From contig JAVTVX010000017.1 of the NCBI GenBank assembly GCA_033439265.1, positions 3,071,001 to 3,135,000 on the forward strand: a stretch of DNA of 64,000 nucleotides, read 5' to 3'. Every line of letters starts with the position of its first letter. Position 1 is the stretch's first letter. The stretch comes from Dillenia suffruticosa (taxonomy: Eukaryota; Streptophyta; Magnoliopsida; Dilleniales; Dilleniaceae). Position numbers and translations under genes: made by a program. Under the pieces are notes generated by a model, which ran no database searches, was not told the origin of the DNA, and saw nothing but the letters and a program-made list of their open reading frames with translations. Positions 1-10,577 of the stretch are shown here, piece by piece.

Positions 1-1037
1 CCCTTGAATATCCGATAAATTTTCATTGCTTTCAGGTTCAGCTTGGGGTTTTGGCCGGTTGAGTCAGAGGTTGGATCTTACCGTTATCCACGGTGGTTCA
101 AGATTAGAACCGGCCCATGACGGGGTGGGGACTAGTTCGCGGATTTCATTGGGCCAACCGGCCCGGTGGCTAGGTCGACTCTCCATGAGGCTTTCTTCTC
201 GTTGTTCCTCTTTTTTTTTTCTTTTTTTTTTTTTTTTTTTTTATATATATATATTTAAATACACGTGTATTTAAAAATCTGATTAATTATATTCAAACAG
301 TTATAGATTTTAATTTAGAGACATATTCTTCCGATGCCAATATTTTCATGTCTAATACTCGAAATCAATATTTTAATTAAGAAAATTTAATAATTTATCA
401 CTATACACACAAATCGTTAGTGCGAGACATTCTTCTTCTTCCCACAACATATTTTTAAGACAAAATCAAATTTTCTCTTAGATTTTCAGCAGATTTATCA
501 GGCTCACAAATTGTCCAGTATAAGCTACTTTCTCTCTCTCTTCCTCTATTTTCTTAAAAGTAATATTGTGAGATTAGATAAAGCTTTTAACTTTGGTACT
601 AAGTTCCAAAATTTTGGAAATTCATTGTTGAACTTTTTTGACTTTGGTTTAGGCTATTAGCATGCAACCTAGCCGTGGGATGAAACGCTCCAGTGAAAAC
701 TGGGAGCAAGATTTTTCTTTGTGGCCGGATGCGGTTGTATTTATTTTAGATATTTTATATTTCCATTTATTTTTCTTGAAATTGGATCTCGATTTGGATA
801 GGATAATCCATCCTTTATAACAAAGAGACAAGTTGCAAAGAAAATTTAAGGGAAAAAAAAGAAAAATTTACTTACCAAATAGACAACTCGCAACGATAAC
901 GGTTTCGGTGTGTCCAATTACAATTTTTTTTCCCTCCTTCCTTCTGTTAATGAAGCTATGTTGGATTGTTTCATGTGTTGCTGGCCTTGCACCTGACCTG
1001 CGTAGGATAGACGGGTTTAGGGTTTAGTAAATTTGGA
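1..1037. other. Intergenic; GC-rich block then AT-rich DNA
   Basis: No gene is supported. Roughly the first 200 bases are GC-rich and repeat the motif AACCGGCCC and related forms, followed by a long T run and a short AT repeat. This composition resembles the internal sequence of old DNA transposons, but no terminal repeats or transposase remains are visible. The rest is AT-rich with no conserved open reading frame. Confidence 0.5.
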
Positions 1038-1248
1038 CCGACATTCGTTAGCATAGTTGGTTAAGGGAGTTGCGTCTCGTTTCCATATCCAGGTTCGACT
1101 CGATATGGGAACAAAAAAATCAATATTGGAAGTCCCACCTCAGCGAAGCAAGCTCTACAGCGGTCAGTCTAGATTTAGTTAGATGAAATTTCAGATACCG
1201 GATAGTAATCAAATCAAGGATATAAAAAAAATTATTAGTAAATTTGGA
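1024..1248. repeat. Target-site duplication pair flanking the SINE
   Basis: TTAGTAAATTTGGA occurs perfectly at 1024-1037 and again at 1235-1248, directly abutting the SINE on both sides. A perfect match suggests a fairly recent insertion. Confidence 0.85.
1038..1234 (+). mobile_element. tRNA-derived SINE with 14-bp target duplication
   Basis: The 5' part has a tRNA-like A box (TAGCATAGTTGGTTAAG) and B box (GGTTCGACTC), the internal RNA polymerase III promoter of SINEs. The 3' part ends with a TTTCAGATACCGGATAGTAA-type motif and an A-rich tail. The element lies exactly between two copies of TTAGTAAATTTGGA (1024-1037 and 1235-1248), as expected for LINE-type target-primed insertion. The 3' motif recurs in other elements of this window at about 8.3, 44.0, 54.5 and 55.3 kb. 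Being short and without an ORF, it is non-autonomous. Confidence 0.85.
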
Positions 1249-4137
1249 TAAATATAATCAAACATAAATATATATATAATTTACAAGAATAATATGTTCC
1301 CCAGATAAAATTTTCTTTGCTGCAATTATTTTTGTCCGTAGATTTTCCTGCACGTGGAAACGGAGAGCCAATGGATGTCGCTCTCGGTTGTGCGCAACTC
1401 CTGGTTGGAGTTTCAGAGGTCGGAACGAAGCTCTTCTATTTTGTTTACAAAAGGACTTGAAAAGCCGAAAGAGGTGCGGTCTTGCTCGTCCTTGATTATA
1501 TAATTCCAGTGTTTGATTAATTCGATTCAAAATTTTTAGTGACCCATTTAAAAGGATTATTCTCTTAATATAATTTTTTTCATAACTAAATCACGAATCA
1601 AATTTAAAAATTTTAAAAGATTTAATATCACACCATATTATATTAATTATCCGTTCTTATTTTATCCATATGTTTAAGTCTTTCTAACGTAAGCATTTAC
1701 GAAAAAGATTTTGCCTCCATGTTTTAGTCTCTGTAACGTAAGCATTTACGAAAAAGCTTTTTGCCTCCATGGAAGACTTTCTCGGATTGAATGGGCTCTT
1801 TTCAACGTGCGAAGTGACCACGAAAGATCACGACAATGTGAACAGTCCATGTGTCAATCATTCATTCAAGAAAGCAAATTGAACAAAAGAAAAATGATTA
1901 AACTCAATTATTTGGTGACTTGCTTGATTAATTTAATAAATCGAGTCTAAATATATTTTTCAATCTCATTTACCAGCTCAGACTGAATGCGCCCTCTGCT
2001 CAAACCATTTGATGGTATAGCAAGGGTATATCTCCGTGTGTGGCTAATTAGTGCCAAAATAACATACCGTCCCTCCTATTCTTTTAATTTGTATATATTA
2101 TATATCAAAATCAAATTAATATTTAATTTTTTTTATATTTTTATATTTATAATAATTATTTTTATATTTATAATAATAGATTTTTTATATAAATCAAACT
2201 TATTATAATAATTTATTAAAATAATTTAATATTAAATTTTATATTATTATATTATTCTCCATCTCTAATATAATATCATAATCATATTCATCTAATCCTA
2301 TTTTTTCTGAATTTAATTAAATCTTTTTAGAGAGATAGGGCCCACACTTTTCGGATCAAATAAGTCTAATTTATATATTTTATTAAATATTATTAAATTA
2401 TAATTTTAAAATTAAATTCCAAAATCATTTAATTATTTTAAATAATAAAATTCAACTAAATTTCATATGTTTCTTATTTATTTTTTTTAAATTGGGTGAA
2501 TAAATATTCCAATCAAAATAAATTAATACTATTTTTCATTGAGTACCAAAGACGCAAAAGTTGACGGATGAAATTTTCATGGACCGGCTACTGACTGATG
2601 CGACATGGCAATGTCAAGTCGGTTCATACAATTCAACAAGAATTATTGTGTCTTTAACTATAGGAGCCAAGACAGGGTTAAACGCTTGACTGTTGTAGCA
2701 TGTACCAGTCAAAAAAGCTACATCATTGTGAACGACCAAGTCATGTTTCTGAGCAACCATTCCAACGTCTGGAAACTAGAAGGGCGAGTGTTGTCCAAAG
2801 TATAAGATTAAAAATTGGCAGCTTCAATTGGGTTTGATTTGAACAATACTTTCAAATTAATTGATTCTTCCCAAGTAAAGGGATACCTCAAGATGTCAAA
2901 AGAGAACAATTTTTCAATTTTTGGATCTGGGGCATGATTGCGTATTCATTTTGGGCATTTGAAACAATTGTTTTTAGTATTTTTGATATTACGATTGTAG
3001 TTTCTTTTTTAAAATTAGTGATTTTAAATTTTAATTTTAATTAATAAAAAAAATTAAAGAAAGGGAATAATGGTAAGGGACTATTGCAAAGGTATGATCC
3101 ATTGCGGGGATGTGATTCAAGGGACTAAGCCAGTTCAAAGCTTATAATTAATTGTTTAACCCAAAATATTTGTTTTGACCGTGTTTTCCGATTCAAGGTT
3201 GGAACAGTGGAGAAATTCCCCACTTGAATCACCAAACCAGCCCCGGAATTAAAATGAAATTAGAGTTATCAAAAATTCTCGAACTCAAAATCTAAAGGAA
3301 GGAAAAGATGGATAGTATCGATTGAATTATAATTTGTTAGTGGATTTCTTAATATTATTTCATCTCGGTAAAAAAATGTCACTCAAGTCTTCGCCACATT
3401 ATTTTTCCCAAGAGGCCAATAAGATGTGACCCATATTTTTCCATCATAAAGTCGCATGTAAATACCACCTTGGAGCATAATACATAACGTAGGATTCAAA
3501 TCTTTCACTGGTATTTAAAGTGGGTGTAAGATTCAGAGATTTCTTTTTTTCTTTTTAAATTCCTTTTTGAAGTTTTATTTTTTTTCATGGTAATTAAGTT
3601 ATGGGGTGTGCAAAATCGTGTCATTTCAAAATTTTGGGCTTCTAACTTTCATGACTTCAAGAATTTTGTGTTCTTTTAGACATAAAATTCTGAATTTGAA
3701 TTATTAATATTCTTTTTGATAATTTATTTATAATTAAATGTAATTTGTATCGTTTCGATTTAAAAAAAGTATTTGGATATATGATTTAATTAGAAGATTA
3801 GCAAATTTTAAACAAATATCAAAATTCTTTATATATCTTTCACAAAATCACCTGAAAAAGGTGCAACTTAAATTAACTAAGATTTTTGTAGGTAGAAAGA
3901 AAAAAAAAAAAAACAAAAAAACAAAAACAAAAACAAAAATAAACCACTGGTTGATAAATTATTCGGTAAAATAACAGACTTATGTGATTTTTTTTCTAAT
4001 TTTATTTGGCAAAAAAAGTTATATTTTATAATTTGATGGGTATTTTGTTTCTTTTATTCTGCATGGTCCATCCCACAGAATAATTTTTCCTACCAGTTAA
4101 AAATCCTTTGTTTAATTTAATCATTTGATTCAACATG
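1249..4137. other. Intergenic AT-rich DNA
   Basis: I see no gene. Short reading frames exist, but they lack recognisable domains and splice context. A near-identical pair of short segments containing GTAACGTAAGCATTTACGAAAAAG lies at about 1685-1760, a small local duplication. An A-rich track with CAAAAA units is at about 3900-3945. Confidence 0.5.
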
Positions 4138-4275
4138 TGGTAGGTTGGTTAACGTTGGCTTGCGGTCCCCGCGGGCTGCGACCTTGAGTCAATCCTGTAG
4201 ACCGAACACGATTTTTGTTAGATTAGTTTATTATATGTTTTGTCATTTGTTCCACGTTAAAAAAGAAAAGAAACT
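4138..4275 (+). mobile_element. Possible degenerate SINE
   Basis: A tRNA-like start (TAGGTTGGTTAACG) is followed by a weak B-box-like stretch (CCTTGAGTCAATCC), an ATTAGTTTATTA-type body and an A-rich end. No target duplication was found. This is a weak call based on resemblance to the clearer SINEs in the window. Confidence 0.35.
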
Positions 4276-4361
4276 TTAATGGTTTATAACCCGTCAACTA
4301 TAAAATCATTTAAATTTGATTGAAATAGTATATTGAATGAAAAATTTTAATTTTCATAAAA

Positions 4362-4410
4362 TGACCCTTTAAATAATTAATTAAATAATTAATTAATTAT
4401 TTAAGGGTCA
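4362..4410. repeat. 49-bp near-perfect AT-rich palindrome
   Basis: The left arm TGACCCTTTAAATAATTAATT pairs with the right arm AATTAATTATTTAAGGGTCA apart from one extra T. It could extrude as a cruciform or be the collapsed ends of a small inverted-repeat transposon. Nothing coding is adjacent. Confidence 0.7.
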
Positions 4411-6615
4411 ACACTTGAGTATTAAAAAATAAGTGTTTTTCAGATTATTTATTTATTTTAATTTAAAAGACATAATTTAAAAATTAAATAAATTGATATC
4501 TTTTAATTAAAATATTATTTTCTAAAAACCAAGTGATACTCATTGAATAAACGGTTAATTTTTTAATTCAAAAGAATATATTCATTATGACCTTTAAATG
4601 AAGAAATATCTCATAATGACAGACCTTCATTTTCTATAAATACCACCTCATACCATTAGGAAAACTTCTTCGGATTTTAATCATCGGCAATCTTATTTTT
4701 TCAAAAGAAAACTCTTTTTCGTTCTTGGGAGAAGTTTGAGTTTTGCTATCTCAAACATCTGTTTCGACTTTCATATCTTGAAGAAATTTATCGTCAACCC
4801 AGATAGCAATATAATAGGGCATAATTTTCTTTAGAACAGTGATCTTTCACTTGTAAGTCCTTTCACATTTTGCTAACTTTCGAAAGTCCTTAAACATTTC
4901 CAACAATATTTATTCCATGTAATCAGTCTTGTTGGATTCTGGACTTGGACTACTTTTCTCAGGTAGTATGGTAACAGGTCACGATCTTCCGGCTTAGATT
5001 AGTGCTGATGAAAAGTCTAGTCGTTCTAACTCACAAGTGAAGAAGAAAAGTCTGATGGATTATAATATTAGGTCAAAGAATTTGAGGGGAATGGGTCTTT
5101 AATTAGTAATAATATAGTTTGCGTGATAATAGACTAAACCATAAATTTTATATTGATTAACTCAATACTCAATTTTCTATATATAATATATAAATATATA
5201 AATTCGTTCGACCAATTTTTGAAATTATATTTAAAACTCAAATCCATTTCGTATTATGGTATCAAATTTATATTTAAAACTCAAACCCATTTCGTCAAGT
5301 TTTTCCATTTTCTAAGTGAATTTATAAAATCTAATAGTTTTTTTTTTAATATATATAAACAGCTTATAAGATGTTTTATTCTGATTTATAAATTAACTAA
5401 ATTGGCCATCTTAATATTTCATTATTTCACCTTTACCCTTTTCATGTCAATAAATAATTATTACATGATAATAATAATATCTTGTATTTTTTAATCATTT
5501 CAACCCTAAAAATAACTTATAACAACTCATTGTTAACAAATACAATAATAATGTAAGTACCGCCATATCTTATAAACTATTTGATTTTATTTTATTCAAA
5601 TATATTAATAACTTATTTTAACAATAAGATACATGAGATTCATAAATTTAAGAAATATTTTATAAGTTTAGGAGTTTATAAACTATTTAATACAAATTTG
5701 ACCAAATGAATCCGAACTCAATCTTATGAATATAATATATAAAGATAAAAATTATACAACTTAGCGGTCAAAATAATTAGTCATATTTTATAGAAAAAAA
5801 TCGGTATCAACAATGGTAATACCGTGTTAGATGTCTTTCGACCTTCTTAATTATGTAGCGTTTAGATTTGATCAAATGCGGAATTCAATTATTCATTCCT
5901 ATTAGCACCCAAAAAAAAAAAATTATTATGGCCGACCATAGCATAAGAAATTTGTTCTTCATTATTGAGTTGCATTATATAGTCTTTGAACGTTCTAACG
6001 TTAGACGCGGACCAAACTTTCCTAGCACGTGCACGAGAAAAAACAAATAAATAAAATGAAATTAAAATAAACTAACGCCCCCACACTTTGTTGTTTTTAC
6101 ATTGAAGGCATGCAAATCCTTCTGGGAGGGAGAATAAAGCGGGGGGAAATTGCAATTCCTGGAAAAAACAAGGGCAAAAAAAATTGCAATTCCTGGAAGA
6201 ATAAATGGTTTACCTTTATTATCAAAACGTGGGAGGTGATTTAAAATAAATACATACTTAAATATCTCCAGTCTAATCCCGTCGTTGCCTTTCCCCAGGG
6301 AATTGCACTTTGAATGATTTGTCAAAGATGAATTCGCAAGATAATGAAAAAAATTAGAAGATGGTTGAGCAGGATTTACCAACTCTTATGGAATTTTCTT
6401 TTTCTTCTGTTCTAAATCTGGCAATGGCGATGTTTCCGTTTAATGGTTTGGTTTGAATATACTAATGGCCTCATTGACTCGTTTCAGTAACCACAATTGC
6501 TTTAACCTGTTTTAAGCCCTTTCTGTTTATTTTATTGTATTTTAGATATTTTTTTAAATAACTTGTAAAATTGTAAAATATGATTTTTACACTCAAATCA
6601 TAGATATTTTTATTG
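4411..6615. other. Intergenic; one promoter-like stretch
   Basis: No gene is supported. A TATAAATA motif at about 4634-4642 is followed by some 300 bases of moderately complex sequence. This would fit an old LTR or an orphan promoter, but no primer-binding site, paired LTR or ORF is visible. A short repeat of AAATTGCAATTCCTGGAA occurs twice near 6147-6200. Confidence 0.4.

Positions 6616-6641
<26 letters not shown>
6616..6641. repeat. (TA)n microsatellite
   Basis: A run of about 13 TA dinucleotides next to the downstream edge of the retrotransposon relic. Confidence 0.9.
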
Positions 6642-6646
<5 letters not shown>

Positions 6647-6689
6647 ATTTATCAATTTATCAATACAATATTTGTAGGTCGACATACCT

Positions 6690-7288
6690 TTAATCATAAT
6701 TTAGAGAATATGGAGTAATGCATTATATTCACACAAGTACCAAGATCACATAAAACTTTAGAAAAATCAGTTTAACTAACAGTGCAAGGAATAAAGAAAC
6801 CCCCTAAATCCTTTCGTTTCGGTAGCAACTTTCTTTGCAGAATCACAATGCATTCTTCTATAAGTTTTACCGTAAAAACCTCATCCAACTTTCTCTTGGA
6901 AGCGATCGCATTGTTGAGGAATCCTCAGTAACTTGTACCTCTTTTGAATCTAGTGCCTTAATTTTCTCATTGGTAGTCTTTTGTATCTCTTCCTTTTCCT
7001 CTTCACTGCTTCTTAATCCTTGGACTGATTTGAAACCTCTTGCAATTATTTCTTGTTTCTCAATGAGATTGTGTTAACAAGATCTCTAGGGTTCTTTTCA
7101 GTGTCATTTGGTAATCTACCTGGCATATAAGAATAAAAAATACTAGTTAATTGATTAATTTTATTTTCAAGTCTTTCAAACATTTTATTAGTTATTGTTA
7201 CCAAACATTCAATTCTTTCCTTGGTTGCAACAACCAAACTCTTAATATAATTGGCTGCCCCTTTTACACGGTATTGATTGCCAAACAT
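6690..7288 (-). mobile_element. Decayed Ty3/gypsy gag-protease relic
   Basis: Read on the minus strand, 7288 to 7046 encodes a gag C-terminal segment containing GRLPNDTEKNPRD and then ISLRNKK. This parallels the NPRE...LRSGK region seen before the protease in Athila/Tat-type plant gypsy elements. Further along the same strand, FFIPCTV, DFSKVLCDLGT and NIMHYSIF correspond to the start of the aspartic protease, whose active site in this group is DLG rather than DTG. In-frame stops (for example after FFIPCTVS) and frame changes show it is dead. No LTRs, reverse transcriptase or integrase were recognised, so this is a fragment. Confidence 0.7.
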
Positions 7289-8184
7289 TTAAAAAAAAAA
7301 AAAAAGGAAAAAAAAAAACCTGGTTTGAAGATAGGATTGATCACACAGTATGATTGGCTGCCCCTTTTACATTTAAATCCCCCACATTTGATACTGGTGA
7401 TATTTAATTTCATATCTCTTGATATTATTTCAAAAGTTTCTACGAATCACCACGTCGGTTAATATAATACTTTATCCTTTTTTTTGAACAGAACTTTGTA
7501 GGGAAAACCCTAAACATGAATCATACCTTATTTACAAGAAGCTTGCTTCTTGGACCCTCACACGTCCTCCCGTGTTGCACTACAGCTTGGGCCCGGCGCC
7601 CCGACCAAAAAAAAAAAAAAAAAAAAAAACTGATATTATTTTTGTGATTAGGCAAAATATAATTAAAAAGTACTACTAATATTCCCAGTTTGTATTGTCA
7701 ACTGGTATAGCCAATGCACGCCGCCGGGCATATGTATCCATTTGTAATTAGTTGGCTTGAGCAAAGAACCGAAAAAACTATAATAATTTAGCATGATCTT
7801 CTGCCTTTGTTTTTCTCCAACAAATAATATCTACGGTCCTTCTTTCATACAACAAATTTGGCCAAATGAATCTAGAAATAAACCCATAAATTAATAAATA
7901 TAATATCCACACGATGAGCACGCATTTTCTGTATTCGAAAATAATAAATACAATATACACAGATGGTTATAGAGACTTGAGTCTTTTATTGTAGTTTTTT
8001 TTTATTGTGATAATAAATCGATAAAAATAATAATGATCTCTTTGAAAATCTATTCGGCCTAAATCCAAAGAACTCAATCTTTATCTATCATCTAGAATAA
8101 TTAAAGAAAATTATCGAATTTTCAAAGTGTTTTCACAGTCTTTTACCTTAAACATCCATTTTATGCCGAATACAATTGTATGAA
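7289..8184. other. Intergenic, with a poly(A)-ended GC-rich segment
   Basis: No gene. The phrase TTGGCTGCCCCTTTTACA from the retroelement relic (about 7252) recurs at about 7352, a small duplication. A segment at about 7475-7630 begins with a T run, contains a GC-rich core and ends in a long A run, so it may be a truncated retro-insert. I could not assign a family. Confidence 0.4.
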
Positions 8185-8380
8185 AAAATAAACAAACTCC
8201 TATGGATGTTCTGATAAGATGTTATACTTCCTTAATTATAGTTTTCGGATTCGATTCATGAGAATTAAGAAATAGGATTTAGAAGAATCAACCCTTTAAT
8301 AGACCCTGTAATGTTTGAACCGGATTAGTCAGACGAAACCCAGATACCGATAAGTAAAAACCAAAAAAAAAAAAAAAAAA
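8185..8380 (+). mobile_element. tRNA-derived SINE, poly(A)-tailed
   Basis: A B-box-like GGATTCGATTC near 8248 is followed by a body ending in GGATTAGTCAGACGAAAC and CAGATACCGATAAGTA, then about 18 A residues. This 3' end matches the SINE at 1038-1234. The head is degenerate. A short AATTGTAT match on both sides may be a target duplication but is too short to be sure. Boundaries are approximate. Confidence 0.6.
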
Positions 8381-9688
8381 TTGTATACATAGTATATATT
8401 GTATTTTTCGGAAGTAAAAATATAAATATAAATAGAAAAACTAATACAATTCATACAACGTGCATAGCATCATTTACATCAATTGAAGTTAAAAAAATAA
8501 AAATAAAATAAAATAAAAGTGATTGCTAAAAATGAAAAAGTGTTCAACACCTAAATTTTTAAAACCGAAAAGGAAATGTGTACTCACGACAAGCAACCAT
8601 ATTCATCTAGACATGACAAGGACCGAACATGATACACCGTACCAGAGGTGAAGAACACAAAAATTGACTCATCATGAATGTCGAGGATAGAGCTCATGCG
8701 GCTTTATTCATGAACTATATTCATTTAACTATATATTAAAAAATGTTATGTAATATTATTATATATAGTATAATGTTAAAACAAAATAAATTGAATTAAA
8801 AATAAAAATAAATTGAATTTTATATGACAAATGTATCTTATCATATTTTATAGAAAGTCATAATATTCATACATAGTATTAAACAAACAAAGTTAGTTAA
8901 AGATAGAATAAATTGAGTTTACGTGACAATCCATCTTCCTATAATTTAAGATTTTTTACTTAATTTGAAAAATAATTTAACTAATAAAAATAATTCAAAT
9001 TATAAAATCCAAATCTTTTTTCCTATTACAAGTCACTTATTTTGAAAACTCCAGTCAACAAAGGAAATAGTGTTACATTTGGTATCATACTCCCAAACCC
9101 ATGATTCAGGTAAAGATACAAAGCAAGACCCACTTGATAGTTTTGAAGCCGACGAGGGCAGTGGGACTCAAATAAATTCAAGCGCCACCTTCATCAATTT
9201 TCAAAAACCGGGTGCCTTTAATCCTTATTCCAGTGACAAGTGTTCCTTTTAATTGTCAAAACAAGATTAATAAATAATAATTTTTTATTGGTTGTTATGC
9301 ATAAGAAAAGTTATATTATTTTAACAAGGGAAACGAAAACACCACATTTATAAAAGAAAATTAAAATATAATTTATCTTTTTTTTGTCAAGAATATTAAA
9401 AGGCAATTTTCTGTCGAGTATTACTAATTATTGGGAGAAGAGGGAGGGGGGAGGGGAGTGGGGGGAGGGAAAGGGAGAGGGTTGGTGGGGCCAAGGAGTG
9501 AAGTGAAGGTGGTTGGACCAGGGGGCATATTCGGGTGGGAGGGTGAGGAGAGCAAAACGACGCCAGGAGAGAGGCATCGTTTTGGACGCTACGACTTTGT
9601 ATTTTTGCATTCTCCTACCACTCTGCGAGTAACGTACTTTCTTCACCAAAAACGTAACACCTCTCTCTCTCTCTCCCCCATCTTGATC
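8381..9688. other. Intergenic and upstream region of ent-kaurene oxidase
   Basis: AT-rich sequence with no coding signal up to about 9430. A strongly G-rich stretch follows (9432-9490), then CT-rich DNA leading to the TATA box at 9689. The last 250 bases are the likely promoter of the downstream P450 gene. Confidence 0.5.
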
Positions 9689-9695
9689 TATAAAT
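9689..9695 (+). promoter_or_regulatory. TATA box of the ent-kaurene oxidase gene
   Basis: TATAAAT in a pyrimidine-rich context, about 127 bases before the chosen ATG. Transcription would start near 9720, giving a leader of about 95 bases that contains a CT microsatellite (about 9764-9784). Confidence 0.6.
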
Positions 9696-9815
9696 CCCAC
9701 TCTCCCCCATCACATTTCCCTACGACAAAGCCCAAAAACACCTCTTCCCCCCTTCACTACCATCTCTCTCTCTCTCTCTCTCTCATACGTCTCAGCAATA
9801 GTGGCGCTCAAGAAG

Positions 9816-10151
9816 ATGATTAAGGGTTATGAAGATATGATGCCAATAGTGGTTGCCTTTGTGGCCGTGTTCCTTTGGTTCCTATTGGTCCGACGTCTGA
9901 AGGCTAAATCTAAATATCCATCTCCTCCAGGTTGGTCTGAATCGCTTTTATTAATAGTTTTTTGTTTTTTTTTTTCTTTCTTTTACCACTAGTATCTTTG
10001 TTTATTCTTCTTTTACCATTAATATTATTTTGCCCCTTAAGTGAAAAATTTTGGATAGAGTGTTTTTGTACTTGTCAAGAGAATATAAAAGGACCTTTCT
10101 TTCTTACACAAAGGAAATGAACCAAAACTACACCACAATATATACATATCA

Positions 10152-10194
<43 letters not shown>

Positions 10195-10539
10195 TTTCAA
10201 AGGAGAAAAATCTCTACAAAAAACCAAGAAAATTTTAGAAAAGAGTGGACTTCTTTGACTCATTTGATCTGTGAGGTACTATTCTTTTGCTAATTTCCAA
10301 GTTGAAATATTATTTAGAATTATGATGGGAGAGATATGGTAGTAATCGTGGGGTGGGGGTTTTGATATTAAAATATGCAGCGGTACCGGGACTACCCATT
10401 ATCGGGAACTTGCTGCAACTCAAGGAGAAGAAGCCCTACAAGACATTTACAAAGTGGGCCGAGACTTTTGGGCCTATTTACTCCATCAAAACTGGAGCCA
10501 ACACCATGGTCGTTCTTAATAACTCTGAAGTCGCCAAAG

Positions 10540-10577
<38 letters not shown>

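Noticed and set aside
5153..5494. 113-codon AT-rich ORF
   Set aside because: Composed mostly of Phe, Ile, Tyr, Lys and Asn codons expected by chance in AT-rich DNA.
9801..9815. Five-codon extension of KO from a GTG
   Set aside because: GTG is not a normal plant start, and ATG 9816 follows in frame.
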